DNA of 5,778 nucleotides from UBA1268 sp002694955 (GCA_028066355.1 JALCBP010000113.1:1-5778), one strand, 5' to 3'. Counted from the stretch's first letter, positions 1-5,778 are shown. Translations and numbers: made by a program. The notes: generated from the letters alone by a model not told the origin.

Positions 1-231
1 GGTATGGACAGTGAGACAATGGCCCGCATGTTTGATCCATTTTTTAGTGGCCGAGAGGCTGGGCGTGGTATTGGGTTGGGACTCTCTAAGGCTTTTCGTC
101 TCATCGAGGGCAATGGTGGTCGTCTATCTATCGAGTCCCGGGTTCAGCAGGGAACTATCGTTTCTGTACATCTACCGGGGCCGCAAAGACAGCCTATATC
201 TCCTAGTATCACAAGCCAGTCGTTTGCCTAA
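1..231 (+). CDS. Sensor histidine kinase, C-terminal end (partial, 5' end outside window)
   Basis: This is the last 76 residues of a two-component sensor histidine kinase. The window opens on the Gly of a GMDSET segment, which matches the end of the family's DxGxGM box. The F-box follows (MFDPFFSGREAG, about visible residues 10-21), then the glycine-rich ATP-lid stretch GRGIGLGLSKAFRLIEGNGG and the closing strands RLSIES and GTIVSVHLP. These are the ATP-binding features of the HATPase_c domain. The phospho-accepting His, any sensor domain and any membrane segments lie upstream and cannot be seen. The protein ends with a short polar tail (about 18 residues) and carries no receiver domain at its C-terminus, so it is not a hybrid kinase with a C-terminal receiver. 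It lies on the same strand as the hopanoid genes, 171 bases before the favoured shc start. Whether it controls them is unknown; the signal cannot be guessed from this fragment. Confidence 0.9.
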   Translation, partial: GMDSETMARMFDPFFSGREAGRGIGLGLSKAFRLIEGNGGRLSIESRVQQGTIVSVHLPGPQRQPISPSITSQSFA

Positions 232-402
232 AGAAGTAAAATTCGCGAATGTGAGAATCAGACGTATTTTCTCGATGGTCCGACTTGCCGTTGATCGCCG
301 TTGTTCTCTATTCTCCGTAGATGCCACTATTCAATGAAAGGTAGTCGAAGGAATGGCTACAGCTGGATATTTGCAGTGGAACGATGGAGCACGGATGCCC
401 CT
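232..402 (+). other. Intergenic region between histidine kinase and shc
   Basis: There is no conserved gene here. The shc reading frame stays open back to a TTG at 301, but residues encoded at 301-402 are rich in Arg, Trp and Cys and look non-coding. Seen in the sequence are a perfect 10-base palindrome at 241-250 and a weak sigma-70-like pair, TTGCCG (285-290) and TATTCT (309-314), 18 bases apart and each matching 4 of 6 consensus bases. There is also a 17-codon mini-ORF (353-406) whose TGA overlaps the ATG at 403. No clear terminator hairpin follows the kinase gene, so shc could be read through from it or have its own promoter here. Confidence 0.4.
241..250. promoter_or_regulatory. Perfect palindrome ATTCGCGAAT, possible operator
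   Basis: Ten bases that read the same on both strands, 10 bases after the histidine-kinase stop and upstream of the weak promoter-like pair at 285-314. Its position in the only sizeable gap before shc would suit a dimeric regulator. However, palindromes this short occur by chance, and no second copy was noticed in the window. Confidence 0.2.
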
Positions 403-2577
403 ATGACTGTTTTTGGACGTAGTGAACCAACTTCTGTTTGGAGTAGTGAGTCGACCAACGGCCCATCCAATCTCAAACAACGGTGCGATGGTGTCAGTAG
501 ATCGATGAGCCCAACCACGATAGGCTCTCCGGCTGCGTTATTCGGTTGGCAGTCTAAAGCTGATAAACATTCCAAAGTTACAGAGAGCCTCGCAGATCTT
601 GCCCTGCAACAAACGACAAGCTGGTTTATAAAAAACCAAAAAGGTGACGGACACTGGAGGGGCCCGCTGGAAGGGGATACCATTCTCGAGAGTGAGTATC
701 TTCTCATTTGCGGATGGGCGGGCCGTCTTGATCAAAGCACCATGGGTGGGTGTGTTAACCGAATCCTCACCGAACAGTTACCAGAAGGTGGTTGGTCAAT
801 TTATCCAGGCGGAGAACCTGACCCAAGTGCCAGTGTAAAGGCTTATCTTGCCCTAAAAATGTGTGGTTGTGACGCAGATTCAGAGCCCATGAAGCGGGCC
901 CGTGATGCGATAAAGAGAGCTGGTGGCCCGTGGGCTGTAAATAGTTTTACTCGCTTTTATTTAGCCCTCCTCGGACAAATTCCGTACTCAGACTGCCCAG
1001 CTGTTCCTCCCGAGATGATTCTTCTTCCGGATTGGTTTCCTATTAGCCTTCATCGGGTTTCAGCTTGGTCACGAACAATGATTGTACCTCTTTCATTGAT
1101 ATGGGCCTTCAAGCCGATACGAAGGTTACCGCAAGACATGGGGATTGAGGAGCTCTTTGCAGATTGTGCCAGTGAGACAAGGAGCCGCTCTATAGGCGGG
1201 AATGATGCATGGTCCCGATTCTTTCGGATTGTTGACGCTGTGATCAAAAATGTCGATTGCCTTGGTTTCCGGCCACTGCGGCGACGAGCGGTCATGGCAT
1301 GTCGACAATGGATGCTTGAGCGGTTCGAGGGTAGTGATGGTCTTGGCGCTATTTTTCCACCTATTGTCTGGAGTATCGTGGCACTTCGCGCGATGGGTTG
1401 CTCGGATGATTCTGCCGAAGTGTCCGAGTGTTGGAAGCAATTAGAAGGTCTGCTTGAACGTCCGGATGAAAAAACGATTCGTGTCGAGCCTTGTCGGTCG
1501 CCTGTCTGGGACACAGCGATAGCCTTACGAGGACTTGCTGAAATTACCTCGCCTTCAACGAGTATTTCCACCAGCATAAGTTCCGCCGTCGATTGGTTGC
1601 TTGAGCGAGAAGTTCGGTTTTCAGGTGACTGGTCTCACCGAGTGAAGGCCGTCCCCTCTGGGTGGTGCTTTGAGTACGCGAACCGGTATTACCCAGATGT
1701 TGATGACACCGCGATGGTTCTCATTGCGTTTTCATCATGGATGAAGCAACAAAATATGTCAGATGAGGGCATCGCTAGCCGGCGACTGAGTTCTGTAAAA
1801 ACAGCAACTCGTCGCGGAATTCATTGGCTAACGGCAATGCAGAATAGTGACGGAGGCTGGGGTGCGTTCGACCGCAATAATAACCATGAGATACTTTGCC
1901 GGGTTCCCTTCGCAGATCACAACGCAATGATTGACCCAAGTTCACCGGATCTTGCAGGTCGCGTGCTCGAAGCATTCGGAAGCCTTGGCCATCGCGTAGG
2001 TGAACCAGTAGTTGATCGAGCGATCAACTACCTTTGTGAGACTCAGGAACCCGACGGAAGTTGGTTTGGGCGTTGGGGAGTCAATTACATTTACGGTACG
2101 TGGCAGGCTATCGAAGGACTTCGAGCAGTAGGCGTTTCACAGAACGATCCATTGGTTAGGCGAGGCGCAGCATGGCTCAAGTCGAAGCAACAGGCGAATG
2201 GCGCGTGGGGTGAAAGTCCCGCAAGTTACACTGATTCGTCTCTGAAAGGTATTGGAGATCCAACTGCCTCGCAAACAGCTTGGGCAGTTGCCGGTCTTGT
2301 AGCCGCTGATGAATACGGTTCTTCATCAGCAATTCGGGGTATTCAGTGGTTGTTGACGACCCAACGACCTGATGGTGACTGGAATGAGACCGCGTTTACA
2401 GGGACTGGCTTCCCCGAGGTGTTTTATCTTCGCTATCACTACTATCGCATTTCCTTTCCTCTCATTGCGATCGCAAGGTGGCGGGCCTCGTTAGGTATTG
2501 CGGGCACCAAACAGAATCAAGGTCAGTTCGCGGTGCAAAGCAGATCATCAAAAGTGTACGAAGAGGTATTGGCATGA
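403..2577 (+). CDS. shc: Squalene-hopene cyclase
   Basis: This terpene cyclase folds squalene and protonates it to give the pentacyclic hopene (and diplopterol), the core of hopanoid membrane lipids. The family acts as a monotopic inner-membrane protein. From ATG 403 it has 724 residues. The catalytic acid motif DVDDTA is at 432-437, preceded by YYP. Counterparts of active-site residues known in the Alicyclobacillus enzyme are visible: Trp222 (W169), Trp369 in SPVWDT (W312), Phe423 (F365), Phe489 in GWGAF (Y420, with Phe common in Gram-negatives), and Phe670, Phe674, Tyr678 and Tyr681 in the TGTGFP region. QW-type repeats (Q-x-x-G-x-W) end near 85, 131, 486, 554, 602 and 660. The FGRWGVNYIYGT segment is also typical. 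The start is uncertain: 403 has GGAG 13 bases upstream; 505 (690 residues) is an alternative that removes a Ser-rich tail, and 301 or 334 look unlikely. Its TGA overlaps the hpnH ATG, so the two are probably co-translated. Confidence 0.95.
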   Translation: MTVFGRSEPTSVWSSESTNGPSNLKQRCDGVSRSMSPTTIGSPAALFGWQSKADKHSKVTESLADLALQQTTSWFIKNQKGDGHWRGPLEGDTILESEYLLICGWAGRLDQSTMGGCVNRILTEQLPEGGWSIYPGGEPDPSASVKAYLALKMCGCDADSEPMKRARDAIKRAGGPWAVNSFTRFYLALLGQIPYSDCPAVPPEMILLPDWFPISLHRVSAWSRTMIVPLSLIWAFKPIRRLPQDMGIEELFADCASETRSRSIGGNDAWSRFFRIVDAVIKNVDCLGFRPLRRRAVMACRQWMLERFEGSDGLGAIFPPIVWSIVALRAMGCSDDSAEVSECWKQLEGLLERPDEKTIRVEPCRSPVWDTAIALRGLAEITSPSTSISTSISSAVDWLLEREVRFSGDWSHRVKAVPSGWCFEYANRYYPDVDDTAMVLIAFSSWMKQQNMSDEGIASRRLSSVKTATRRGIHWLTAMQNSDGGWGAFDRNNNHEILCRVPFADHNAMIDPSSPDLAGRVLEAFGSLGHRVGEPVVDRAINYLCETQEPDGSWFGRWGVNYIYGTWQAIEGLRAVGVSQNDPLVRRGAAWLKSKQQANGAWGESPASYTDSSLKGIGDPTASQTAWAVAGLVAADEYGSSSAIRGIQWLLTTQRPDGDWNETAFTGTGFPEVFYLRYHYYRISFPLIAIARWRASLGIAGTKQNQGQFAVQSRSSKVYEEVLA
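2008..2031. repeat. Intragenic inverted repeat, 11-base arms, 2-base spacer
   Basis: The left arm GTAGTTGATCG (2008-2018) and right arm CGATCAACTAC (2021-2031) are perfect reverse complements separated by AG. It sits inside shc and encodes Val-Val-Asp-Arg-Ala-Ile-Asn-Tyr, just before a QW repeat. The 2-base spacer favours a protein-bound DNA site or cruciform over an RNA hairpin. Coding constraint could have produced it by chance. Confidence 0.7.
2561..2566 (+). promoter_or_regulatory. Ribosome binding site for hpnH
   Basis: AAGAGG lies within the last codons of shc, 7 bases before the ATG at 2574. It decides the hpnH start: the open frame extends upstream to 2478, but only this ATG has a well-placed Shine-Dalgarno-like sequence and gives the family's usual MSVP N-terminus. 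Confidence 0.75.
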
Positions 2578-3692
2578 GTGTTCCTGTTGGGCAGATGATG
2601 GCGGTGTTGAGGCATGTCGCAGTGCAACGTCTCAGGGGAAATCATAAGTATCCACTTGTGCTTATGCTTGAACCTCTTTTTCGGTGTAACCTTGCGTGCG
2701 CTGGATGTGGAAAGATTCAGCACCCAAGTGAAATTCTCCGACAGCATCTGTCCCCAGACCAGTGTTTCAAGGCGGTGGATGAATGTGGTGCACCGATCGT
2801 TGCCATTCCGGGTGGTGAGCCTTTGCTACACCCACAGATTGAAGAAATTATCGCTGGAATAGTAGCCCGTAAAAAGTATCTCTATGTTTGTACCAATGCG
2901 ATCAAACTTGAAGAGATGCTTACACAGTTTACGCCATCAAAGTATCTTGCTTTTTCAATTCATCTGGATGGGCTTCGGCAGGAGCATGACACATCAGTTT
3001 GTCGTGACGGAGTGTACGAGATGGCAGTTAATGCAATTCGTGCTGCCAGGAATGCTGGCTTTCGCGTAACGACAAATTCCACCCTGTTTGCCGATGCTGA
3101 GCCAGAACGTTGTCGTCAGTTTTTTGACGAGGTGATGCAGCTTGGTGTTGAGGGAATGATGGTGTCTCCAGGGTATTCTTATGAGAAAGCACCCGAGCAG
3201 GATATTTTTTTGAGCCGTGAAAGAAGTCATGGTCTCTTTAAGAAAATTTTTAAGAATGCAAAAAGTCGATGGAAATTCAATCAGTCTCCAGTCTTCCTTG
3301 AGTTTCTTAAAGGCAATTGGGATCTGGAGTGTAGGCCTTGGGGGACTCCGTCGTACAGTCTCTTCGGTTGGCAAAAACCATGTTATTTACTGGATGATGG
3401 ATATGCTAAAAGTTTCACGGAACTCATGAATACTACCGATTGGAACTCGTATGGGCGAGCAAGTGGAAACCCACAATGCCAGCAGTGTATGGCGCATTGT
3501 GGGTATGAGCCTGCGGCCGTTGAAGCCACCTTCGGGTCATGGAATGGCTTTTTACGGACAGCCCGACTTGCGTTATTCGGTCCTCCGCGGGACCAGCCTG
3601 AACCTATCTCAGCCCTTCCTGAAGAACGGCAGGCTCCAGTATTTCCGGTGCTTCCCATAATTGATTCTGTTCCAGCGAAGACTGTGGCTTGA
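2574..3692 (+). CDS. hpnH: Adenosylhopane synthase, hopanoid radical SAM protein HpnH
   Basis: HpnH is a radical S-adenosylmethionine enzyme. It adds the 5'-deoxyadenosyl radical to hopene (diploptene) to form adenosylhopane, the first step of the bacteriohopanepolyol side chain. The protein has 372 residues, close to the family's usual size. It opens with MSVPVGQ and the signature YPLVLMLEPLFRCNLACAGCGK; its CxxxCxxC cluster motif is Cys38, Cys42 and Cys45, which hold the [4Fe-4S] cluster. IPGGEPLLHP (78-87) is the SAM-binding GGEP element. The C-terminal half has the HpnH-specific Cys-rich region: ECRPWG (Cys253), GWQKPCYLL (Cys270), and Cys302, Cys305 and Cys309 in PQCQQCMAHCGYEP. The final 50 or so residues are Pro-rich and probably flexible. 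The ATG overlaps the shc stop (ATGA), so both products of this two-step pathway are likely made from one message. The recognition is strong at motif level and the context agrees. Confidence 0.96.
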   Translation: MSVPVGQMMAVLRHVAVQRLRGNHKYPLVLMLEPLFRCNLACAGCGKIQHPSEILRQHLSPDQCFKAVDECGAPIVAIPGGEPLLHPQIEEIIAGIVARKKYLYVCTNAIKLEEMLTQFTPSKYLAFSIHLDGLRQEHDTSVCRDGVYEMAVNAIRAARNAGFRVTTNSTLFADAEPERCRQFFDEVMQLGVEGMMVSPGYSYEKAPEQDIFLSRERSHGLFKKIFKNAKSRWKFNQSPVFLEFLKGNWDLECRPWGTPSYSLFGWQKPCYLLDDGYAKSFTELMNTTDWNSYGRASGNPQCQQCMAHCGYEPAAVEATFGSWNGFLRTARLALFGPPRDQPEPISALPEERQAPVFPVLPIIDSVPAKTVA

Positions 3693-3739
3693 AGTAACTG
3701 CCAGGCAATTAATCAGCCGTTGTTTCAAAAGTGTAAAGA
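3693..3739. other. Convergent intergenic gap between hpnH and the ROK gene
   Basis: These 47 bases separate two genes that point at each other. I looked for a GC-rich stem followed by a T run in either direction and found none; only a TGCC-A-GGCA element (about 3698-3706), too tight to form a hairpin, is present. Termination here may be Rho-dependent, or the two transcripts may overlap at their 3' ends. Confidence 0.5.
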
Positions 3740-4792
3740 TCAGTCTTCAGATAAGAGCGTCCGCTGAGCCTCGATTGCAGCACCCCGAGCACCAGCCGTA
3801 TCCCCATTTGGCATGATCTTAATTGTGATACTTAGTTGCTCTTCTCTCTGGCTTGGCATGCCCTTTCGTACTTCGTCAATGAACCACGCCTGGAAGGCTT
3901 CCTCGGTCTCAATGGCGCCACCTCCAATAATCAGCGTGTCTGGGTCAAATACATTGATCATTTGGTCGAAGAACAGGCCTAGAGCTCGTGCCTGAACCCG
4001 AAAAACTGACTGGCACATTTCATCACCATCAGCAGCAAGCCCACGAACTTGAACAGCGGCTTTGGCAGGATCAAGAGTTGCTAATGGGTGGTTGCTATAT
4101 TTCTGAAGATAATGAGGAAGTAGATTTTTCCTGATTGCTGTCAGCGAGCAGAGTGATTCAAGGCAGCCGTCACGACCACAGTTGCACGGTGCCTTAACTC
4201 CGATTAGTTCTGGAAGCATTGTTGTGAGGCTGTCGGTCGGGATCAGAACATGGCCAAGTTCTCCACCAAAGCCTCGGCTGCCAGCGACAACAGTCCCTTT
4301 ATGGATGATTCCGCCGCCAAGACCTGTTCCGATGATGGCAGATACCGAAGTCTTGTTTGGTTGATTTCCGAAGATAGTTGTATGTCCCCATACGGCAGCT
4401 GCGTTCCCGTCGTTTAGATAATGAACAGGAACGCCTAGTATTTTTTCGAGGCCACCACGGATATCAAAACCAGCCCAGTCAGGGTGAACGAAATTTGTTG
4501 AACCACGACTGCTAAAGACTCCATCTGCAGTTGCTGGTCCAGGTGTGTCGAGCCCGATCGCAGCAATTTCGCTCCGAACGCGTCCGGCTTTGTTGATGGC
4601 TTTTTGCAAGCCATCAACAATTTGCTGCAAACAGATAGCTGGTCCTTCGACACTCCTCGCCGGATGTTCACAAAGATCAGAGATTAGGAAGGTTCCGGTG
4701 CTGTCCAGAAGTGTGGAATTCACAGCTGTGCCACCGAGGTCAATTCCTGCAACAAGTGGTCCGTTATTTTTAATGGAATCTGATGTGGTCAT
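3740..4792 (-). CDS. ROK-family sugar kinase (glucokinase-like)
   Basis: The predicted role is ATP-dependent phosphorylation of a hexose or amino sugar in the cytoplasm; the substrate cannot be read from sequence. The 350-residue protein is somewhat longer than the 300-320 usual for the family. The phosphate-binding loop GIDLGGT is at 16-22. The catalytic Asp is expected at 128 in LNDGNAAAVWGH (usually NDxNAAAlgE). The second phosphate loop GTGLGGG is at 155-161. The sugar-contacting ExGH is Glu178-His181. A complete zinc motif CNCGRDGCLE (203-212) has Cys203, Cys205 and Cys210. All key residues are present, and no DNA-binding domain precedes the kinase, so it is an enzyme rather than a NagC/XylR-type repressor. 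The start ATG has AGAAGGA 13 bases upstream, a rather long spacing. It lies 94 bases downstream of sufE on the same strand; a functional link to sulfur transfer is not apparent. Confidence 0.92.
   Translation of the reverse strand: MTTSDSIKNNGPLVAGIDLGGTAVNSTLLDSTGTFLISDLCEHPARSVEGPAICLQQIVDGLQKAINKAGRVRSEIAAIGLDTPGPATADGVFSSRGSTNFVHPDWAGFDIRGGLEKILGVPVHYLNDGNAAAVWGHTTIFGNQPNKTSVSAIIGTGLGGGIIHKGTVVAGSRGFGGELGHVLIPTDSLTTMLPELIGVKAPCNCGRDGCLESLCSLTAIRKNLLPHYLQKYSNHPLATLDPAKAAVQVRGLAADGDEMCQSVFRVQARALGLFFDQMINVFDPDTLIIGGGAIETEEAFQAWFIDEVRKGMPSQREEQLSITIKIMPNGDTAGARGAAIEAQRTLLSED
4590..4620. repeat. Intragenic hairpin, 11-bp stem, 9-base loop
   Basis: TTGTTGATGGC (4590-4600) and GCCATCAACAA (4610-4620) are perfect reverse complements around a 9-base loop. 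The element lies in the first third of the ROK kinase gene, near codons 58-68. In the mRNA it could form a stable stem. It is not followed by a U run on either strand, so it does not look like an intrinsic terminator. Confidence 0.75.
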
Positions 4793-4805
4793 TGCCGAGG
4801 CTTTT

Positions 4806-4812
4806 TCCTTCT
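4806..4812 (-). promoter_or_regulatory. Probable ribosome binding site for the ROK kinase gene
   Basis: On the - strand this reads AGAAGGA, a good match to the Shine-Dalgarno sequence. It is 13 bases from the ATG at 4792-4790, longer than the usual 5-10. Two of its bases overlap the stem of the inverted repeat at 4811-4835. Confidence 0.5.
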
Positions 4813-4835
4813 ATCTGAATAGGCTGAATAGATAG
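4811..4835. repeat. Inverted and direct repeat in the sufE-ROK gap
   Basis: CTATCT (4811-4816) and AGATAG (4830-4835) form 6-base inverted arms. Between and partly across them is a tandem direct repeat, CTGAATAG-G-CTGAATAG (4815-4831). It lies just upstream of the ROK start. It could be an operator or a weak hairpin next to the ribosome binding site; either reading is speculative. Confidence 0.4.
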
Positions 4836-4886
4836 TACGTGCTTCCACAAACATAGCGAAATTATCACCAGAGGTTTTAGTGTGAA

Positions 4887-5315
4887 TTATTCCGCATCTA
4901 TCAGCTCCCGACGAACCCGCCCTACTATGGCGCGAAGCCCCCTGCTTCGTAACATACCCAGTACGTCAGCCAACCCAATTTTTTCAAGAAGATCATCGGG
5001 TAGTTCTTCTGCTTCAGTCTGTGGGCGGTCAGCAACTGCCTCCGAGAGAATCGCAACAAACCCCTTTACGGTCGGCGCCTCTTCGGCAACTTCTGCGACA
5101 AGACGCATTGAACCATCGCTGATTTCTGGCCAAAGAAATACAGAGGTTTGGCACTCATGGACTCGACGATCTTCATGTTCTTTTTTGTCGAGATATTCAG
5201 CGTTCAATGGAGGCAGGCGATTCGCAAAGTCGAGGAGTAATTCAAGTTTTTCTCGAGAGTCCAAGTCAACAAACTCCTCGACAATCTGGTCGATTCGTTC
5301 GCTCACTGTTTCCAT
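4887..5315 (-). CDS. sufE: SufE-family sulfur acceptor for Fe-S cluster assembly
   Basis: SufE proteins take persulfide sulfur from a cysteine desulfurase (SufS) onto one Cys and pass it to the cluster scaffold in the cytoplasm. This one has 142 residues, normal for the family. The N-terminal helix region ERIDQIVEEFVDLDSREKLELLLDFA leads to LPPLN, then the active-site loop RRVHECQTSVFLWPE with the acceptor Cys55, and the C-terminal half has GFVAILSEAV and a helix ending in RGLRAIVGRVRREL. The usual VxGCxSxVW reads VHECQTSVFL here: Glu replaces Gly before the Cys, a variant I recall from other bacterial SufE-like proteins. The ATG at 5315 is favoured because ACGAGGA sits 8 bases upstream; the frame stays open further but would overlap the sulfurtransferase gene. 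It follows that gene by 55 bases on the same strand, suggesting joint work in sulfur trafficking. No sufS, sufB, sufC or sufD is in the window. Confidence 0.9.
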   Translation of the reverse strand: METVSERIDQIVEEFVDLDSREKLELLLDFANRLPPLNAEYLDKKEHEDRRVHECQTSVFLWPEISDGSMRLVAEVAEEAPTVKGFVAILSEAVADRPQTEAEELPDDLLEKIGLADVLGMLRSRGLRAIVGRVRRELIDAE

Positions 5316-5323
5316 ATTTAAAA

Positions 5324-5330
5324 TCCTCGT
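5324..5330 (-). promoter_or_regulatory. Ribosome binding site for sufE
   Basis: On the - strand this reads ACGAGGA, ending 8 bases before the ATG at 5315-5313. It supports a 142-residue SufE rather than the longer open frame that begins inside the sulfurtransferase gene. Confidence 0.75.
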
Positions 5331-5370
5331 AGTCGGAGATTCTGCTTTTGGCTGATGCGTTTTGGTTGCT

Positions 5371-5778
5371 CTAAGAATTTTGAGTAGTTGTGTTGTCTCC
5401 TGTTTCACCGCTAGGCTGTGAGCCCTTGACGATAGGGACGCCGACGCAGTTGCCCCATTCCATCCATGAACCGTCATAATTGCGGACATTGCCAAAACCA
5501 AGAAGATATTTGAGAACAAACCACGTGAGGCTGGAACGCTCCCCAATTCGGCAATATGCAATTGTTGGACTCTGGCTCTCGAGATGATTTGCTTTGCAGT
5601 ACAGCTCTTCAAGGTCTTTGGCTGACTTGAATGTGCCGTCCTCGTTGACTGATAGAGGCCACGGTATATTCACTGCCCCAGGTATATGACCCCCACGCAG
5701 AGCTCCTTCATTCGGGTAGTCGGGCATGTGTAGTCTCTCACCGGAGTATTCTTCGGGACTTCGAACATCAACAAGATT
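5371..5778 (-). CDS. Thiosulfate/3-mercaptopyruvate-type sulfurtransferase, C-terminal part (partial, 5' end outside window)
   Basis: This is the C-terminal 135 residues of a rhodanese-like sulfurtransferase, which moves a sulfane sulfur from a donor such as thiosulfate or mercaptopyruvate onto its active-site Cys and then to an acceptor. The visible part starts with LVDVRSPEEYSGERLHMPDYP, followed by GHIPGAVNIPW, both typical of the catalytic domain of two-domain enzymes. The active-site loop is AYCRIGERSS, with the Cys encoded at 5551-5553; CRxGxRS loops are more typical of thiosulfate sulfurtransferases than of CG[S/T]GVT mercaptopyruvate enzymes. LLGFGNVRNYDGSWMEWG is the family's conserved C-terminal block. 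A polar, Thr-rich tail of about 15 residues ends the protein. The inactive N-terminal rhodanese domain, if present, lies beyond the window. An ATG at 5727 falls mid-domain and is not the start. sufE follows 55 bases downstream, so the two may share a transcript. Confidence 0.93.
   Translation of the reverse strand, partial: NLVDVRSPEEYSGERLHMPDYPNEGALRGGHIPGAVNIPWPLSVNEDGTFKSAKDLEELYCKANHLESQSPTIAYCRIGERSSLTWFVLKYLLGFGNVRNYDGSWMEWGNCVGVPIVKGSQPSGETGDNTTTQNS

Noticed and set aside
285..314. TTGCCG-N18-TATTCT as an shc promoter
   Set aside because: Each hexamer matches only 4 of 6 consensus bases, which occurs often by chance. I mention it in the intergenic entry and do not call it a promoter.
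1050..1577. 175-codon open frame on the - strand inside shc
   Set aside because: It lies opposite strongly conserved cyclase sequence and its product is Ser/Arg-rich with no motif; this is a shadow frame.
2478..2573. Upstream extension of the hpnH frame into shc
   Set aside because: It would overlap shc by 100 bases and encodes Arg-rich sequence with no family match. The ATG at 2574 has a ribosome binding site and the standard MSVP start.
3236..3257. AT-rich imperfect palindrome around AAAATTTT in hpnH
   Set aside because: The arms contain mismatches, the composition is simple, and it lies within Lys/Phe codons; it is likely compositional.
534..3581. 13-base direct repeat TGCGTTATTCGGT at 534-546 and 3569-3581
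   Set aside because: One such pair is about expected by chance at this window size, and both copies encode the common Ala-Leu-Phe-Gly string in different genes.
4882..5355. 157-codon open frame on the + strand opposite sufE
   Set aside because: The product is almost all Ser, Arg and Thr with no domain, as expected for the antisense of a Glu- and Leu-rich gene.
4887..5612. Long SufE reading frame with 99 extra N-terminal residues
   Set aside because: The extension overlaps the sulfurtransferase coding sequence in another frame, has no recognisable domain, and a good ribosome binding site with ATG exists at 5315. The extra part is a chance open frame.

Overview
The window looks like chromosomal DNA from a bacterium of roughly 50% GC, most likely a member of the Planctomycetota; this is inference from protein style, not a search. 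The pointers are the histidine-kinase tail FDPFFSGREAGRG, the cyclase segment PFADHNAMIDPS, and a SufE with HECQT around its cysteine, all of which I associate with planctomycetes or related phyla. No rRNA, tRNA, CRISPR array, transposase or phage gene is visible.

The left two thirds lie on the + strand. The window opens inside the ATP-binding domain of a sensor histidine kinase (1-231). After a 171-base gap comes squalene-hopene cyclase (shc, about 403-2577), whose stop codon overlaps the start of hpnH (2574-3692), a radical SAM enzyme. Together these two account for squalene to hopene to adenosylhopane, the entry to bacteriohopanepolyol lipids. The other expected hopanoid genes (squalene synthesis, hpnG, later side-chain enzymes) are not in view.

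The right third lies on the - strand and converges on hpnH across a 47-base gap. Read in its own direction it holds the end of a two-domain type sulfurtransferase (rhodanese, 5371-5778, cut by the window edge), a SufE-type sulfur acceptor (4887-5315), and a ROK-family sugar kinase (3740-4792). The rhodanese and SufE probably form a small sulfur-trafficking unit; the kinase may be a passenger or a separate unit.

I do not see a clearly new biological system. The points most worth a second look are two intragenic inverted repeats with perfect 11-base arms (in shc and in the ROK gene), the unsettled shc start with a possible overlapping mini-ORF in front of it, the rhodanese-SufE pairing, and the sensor kinase directly upstream of the hopanoid genes.
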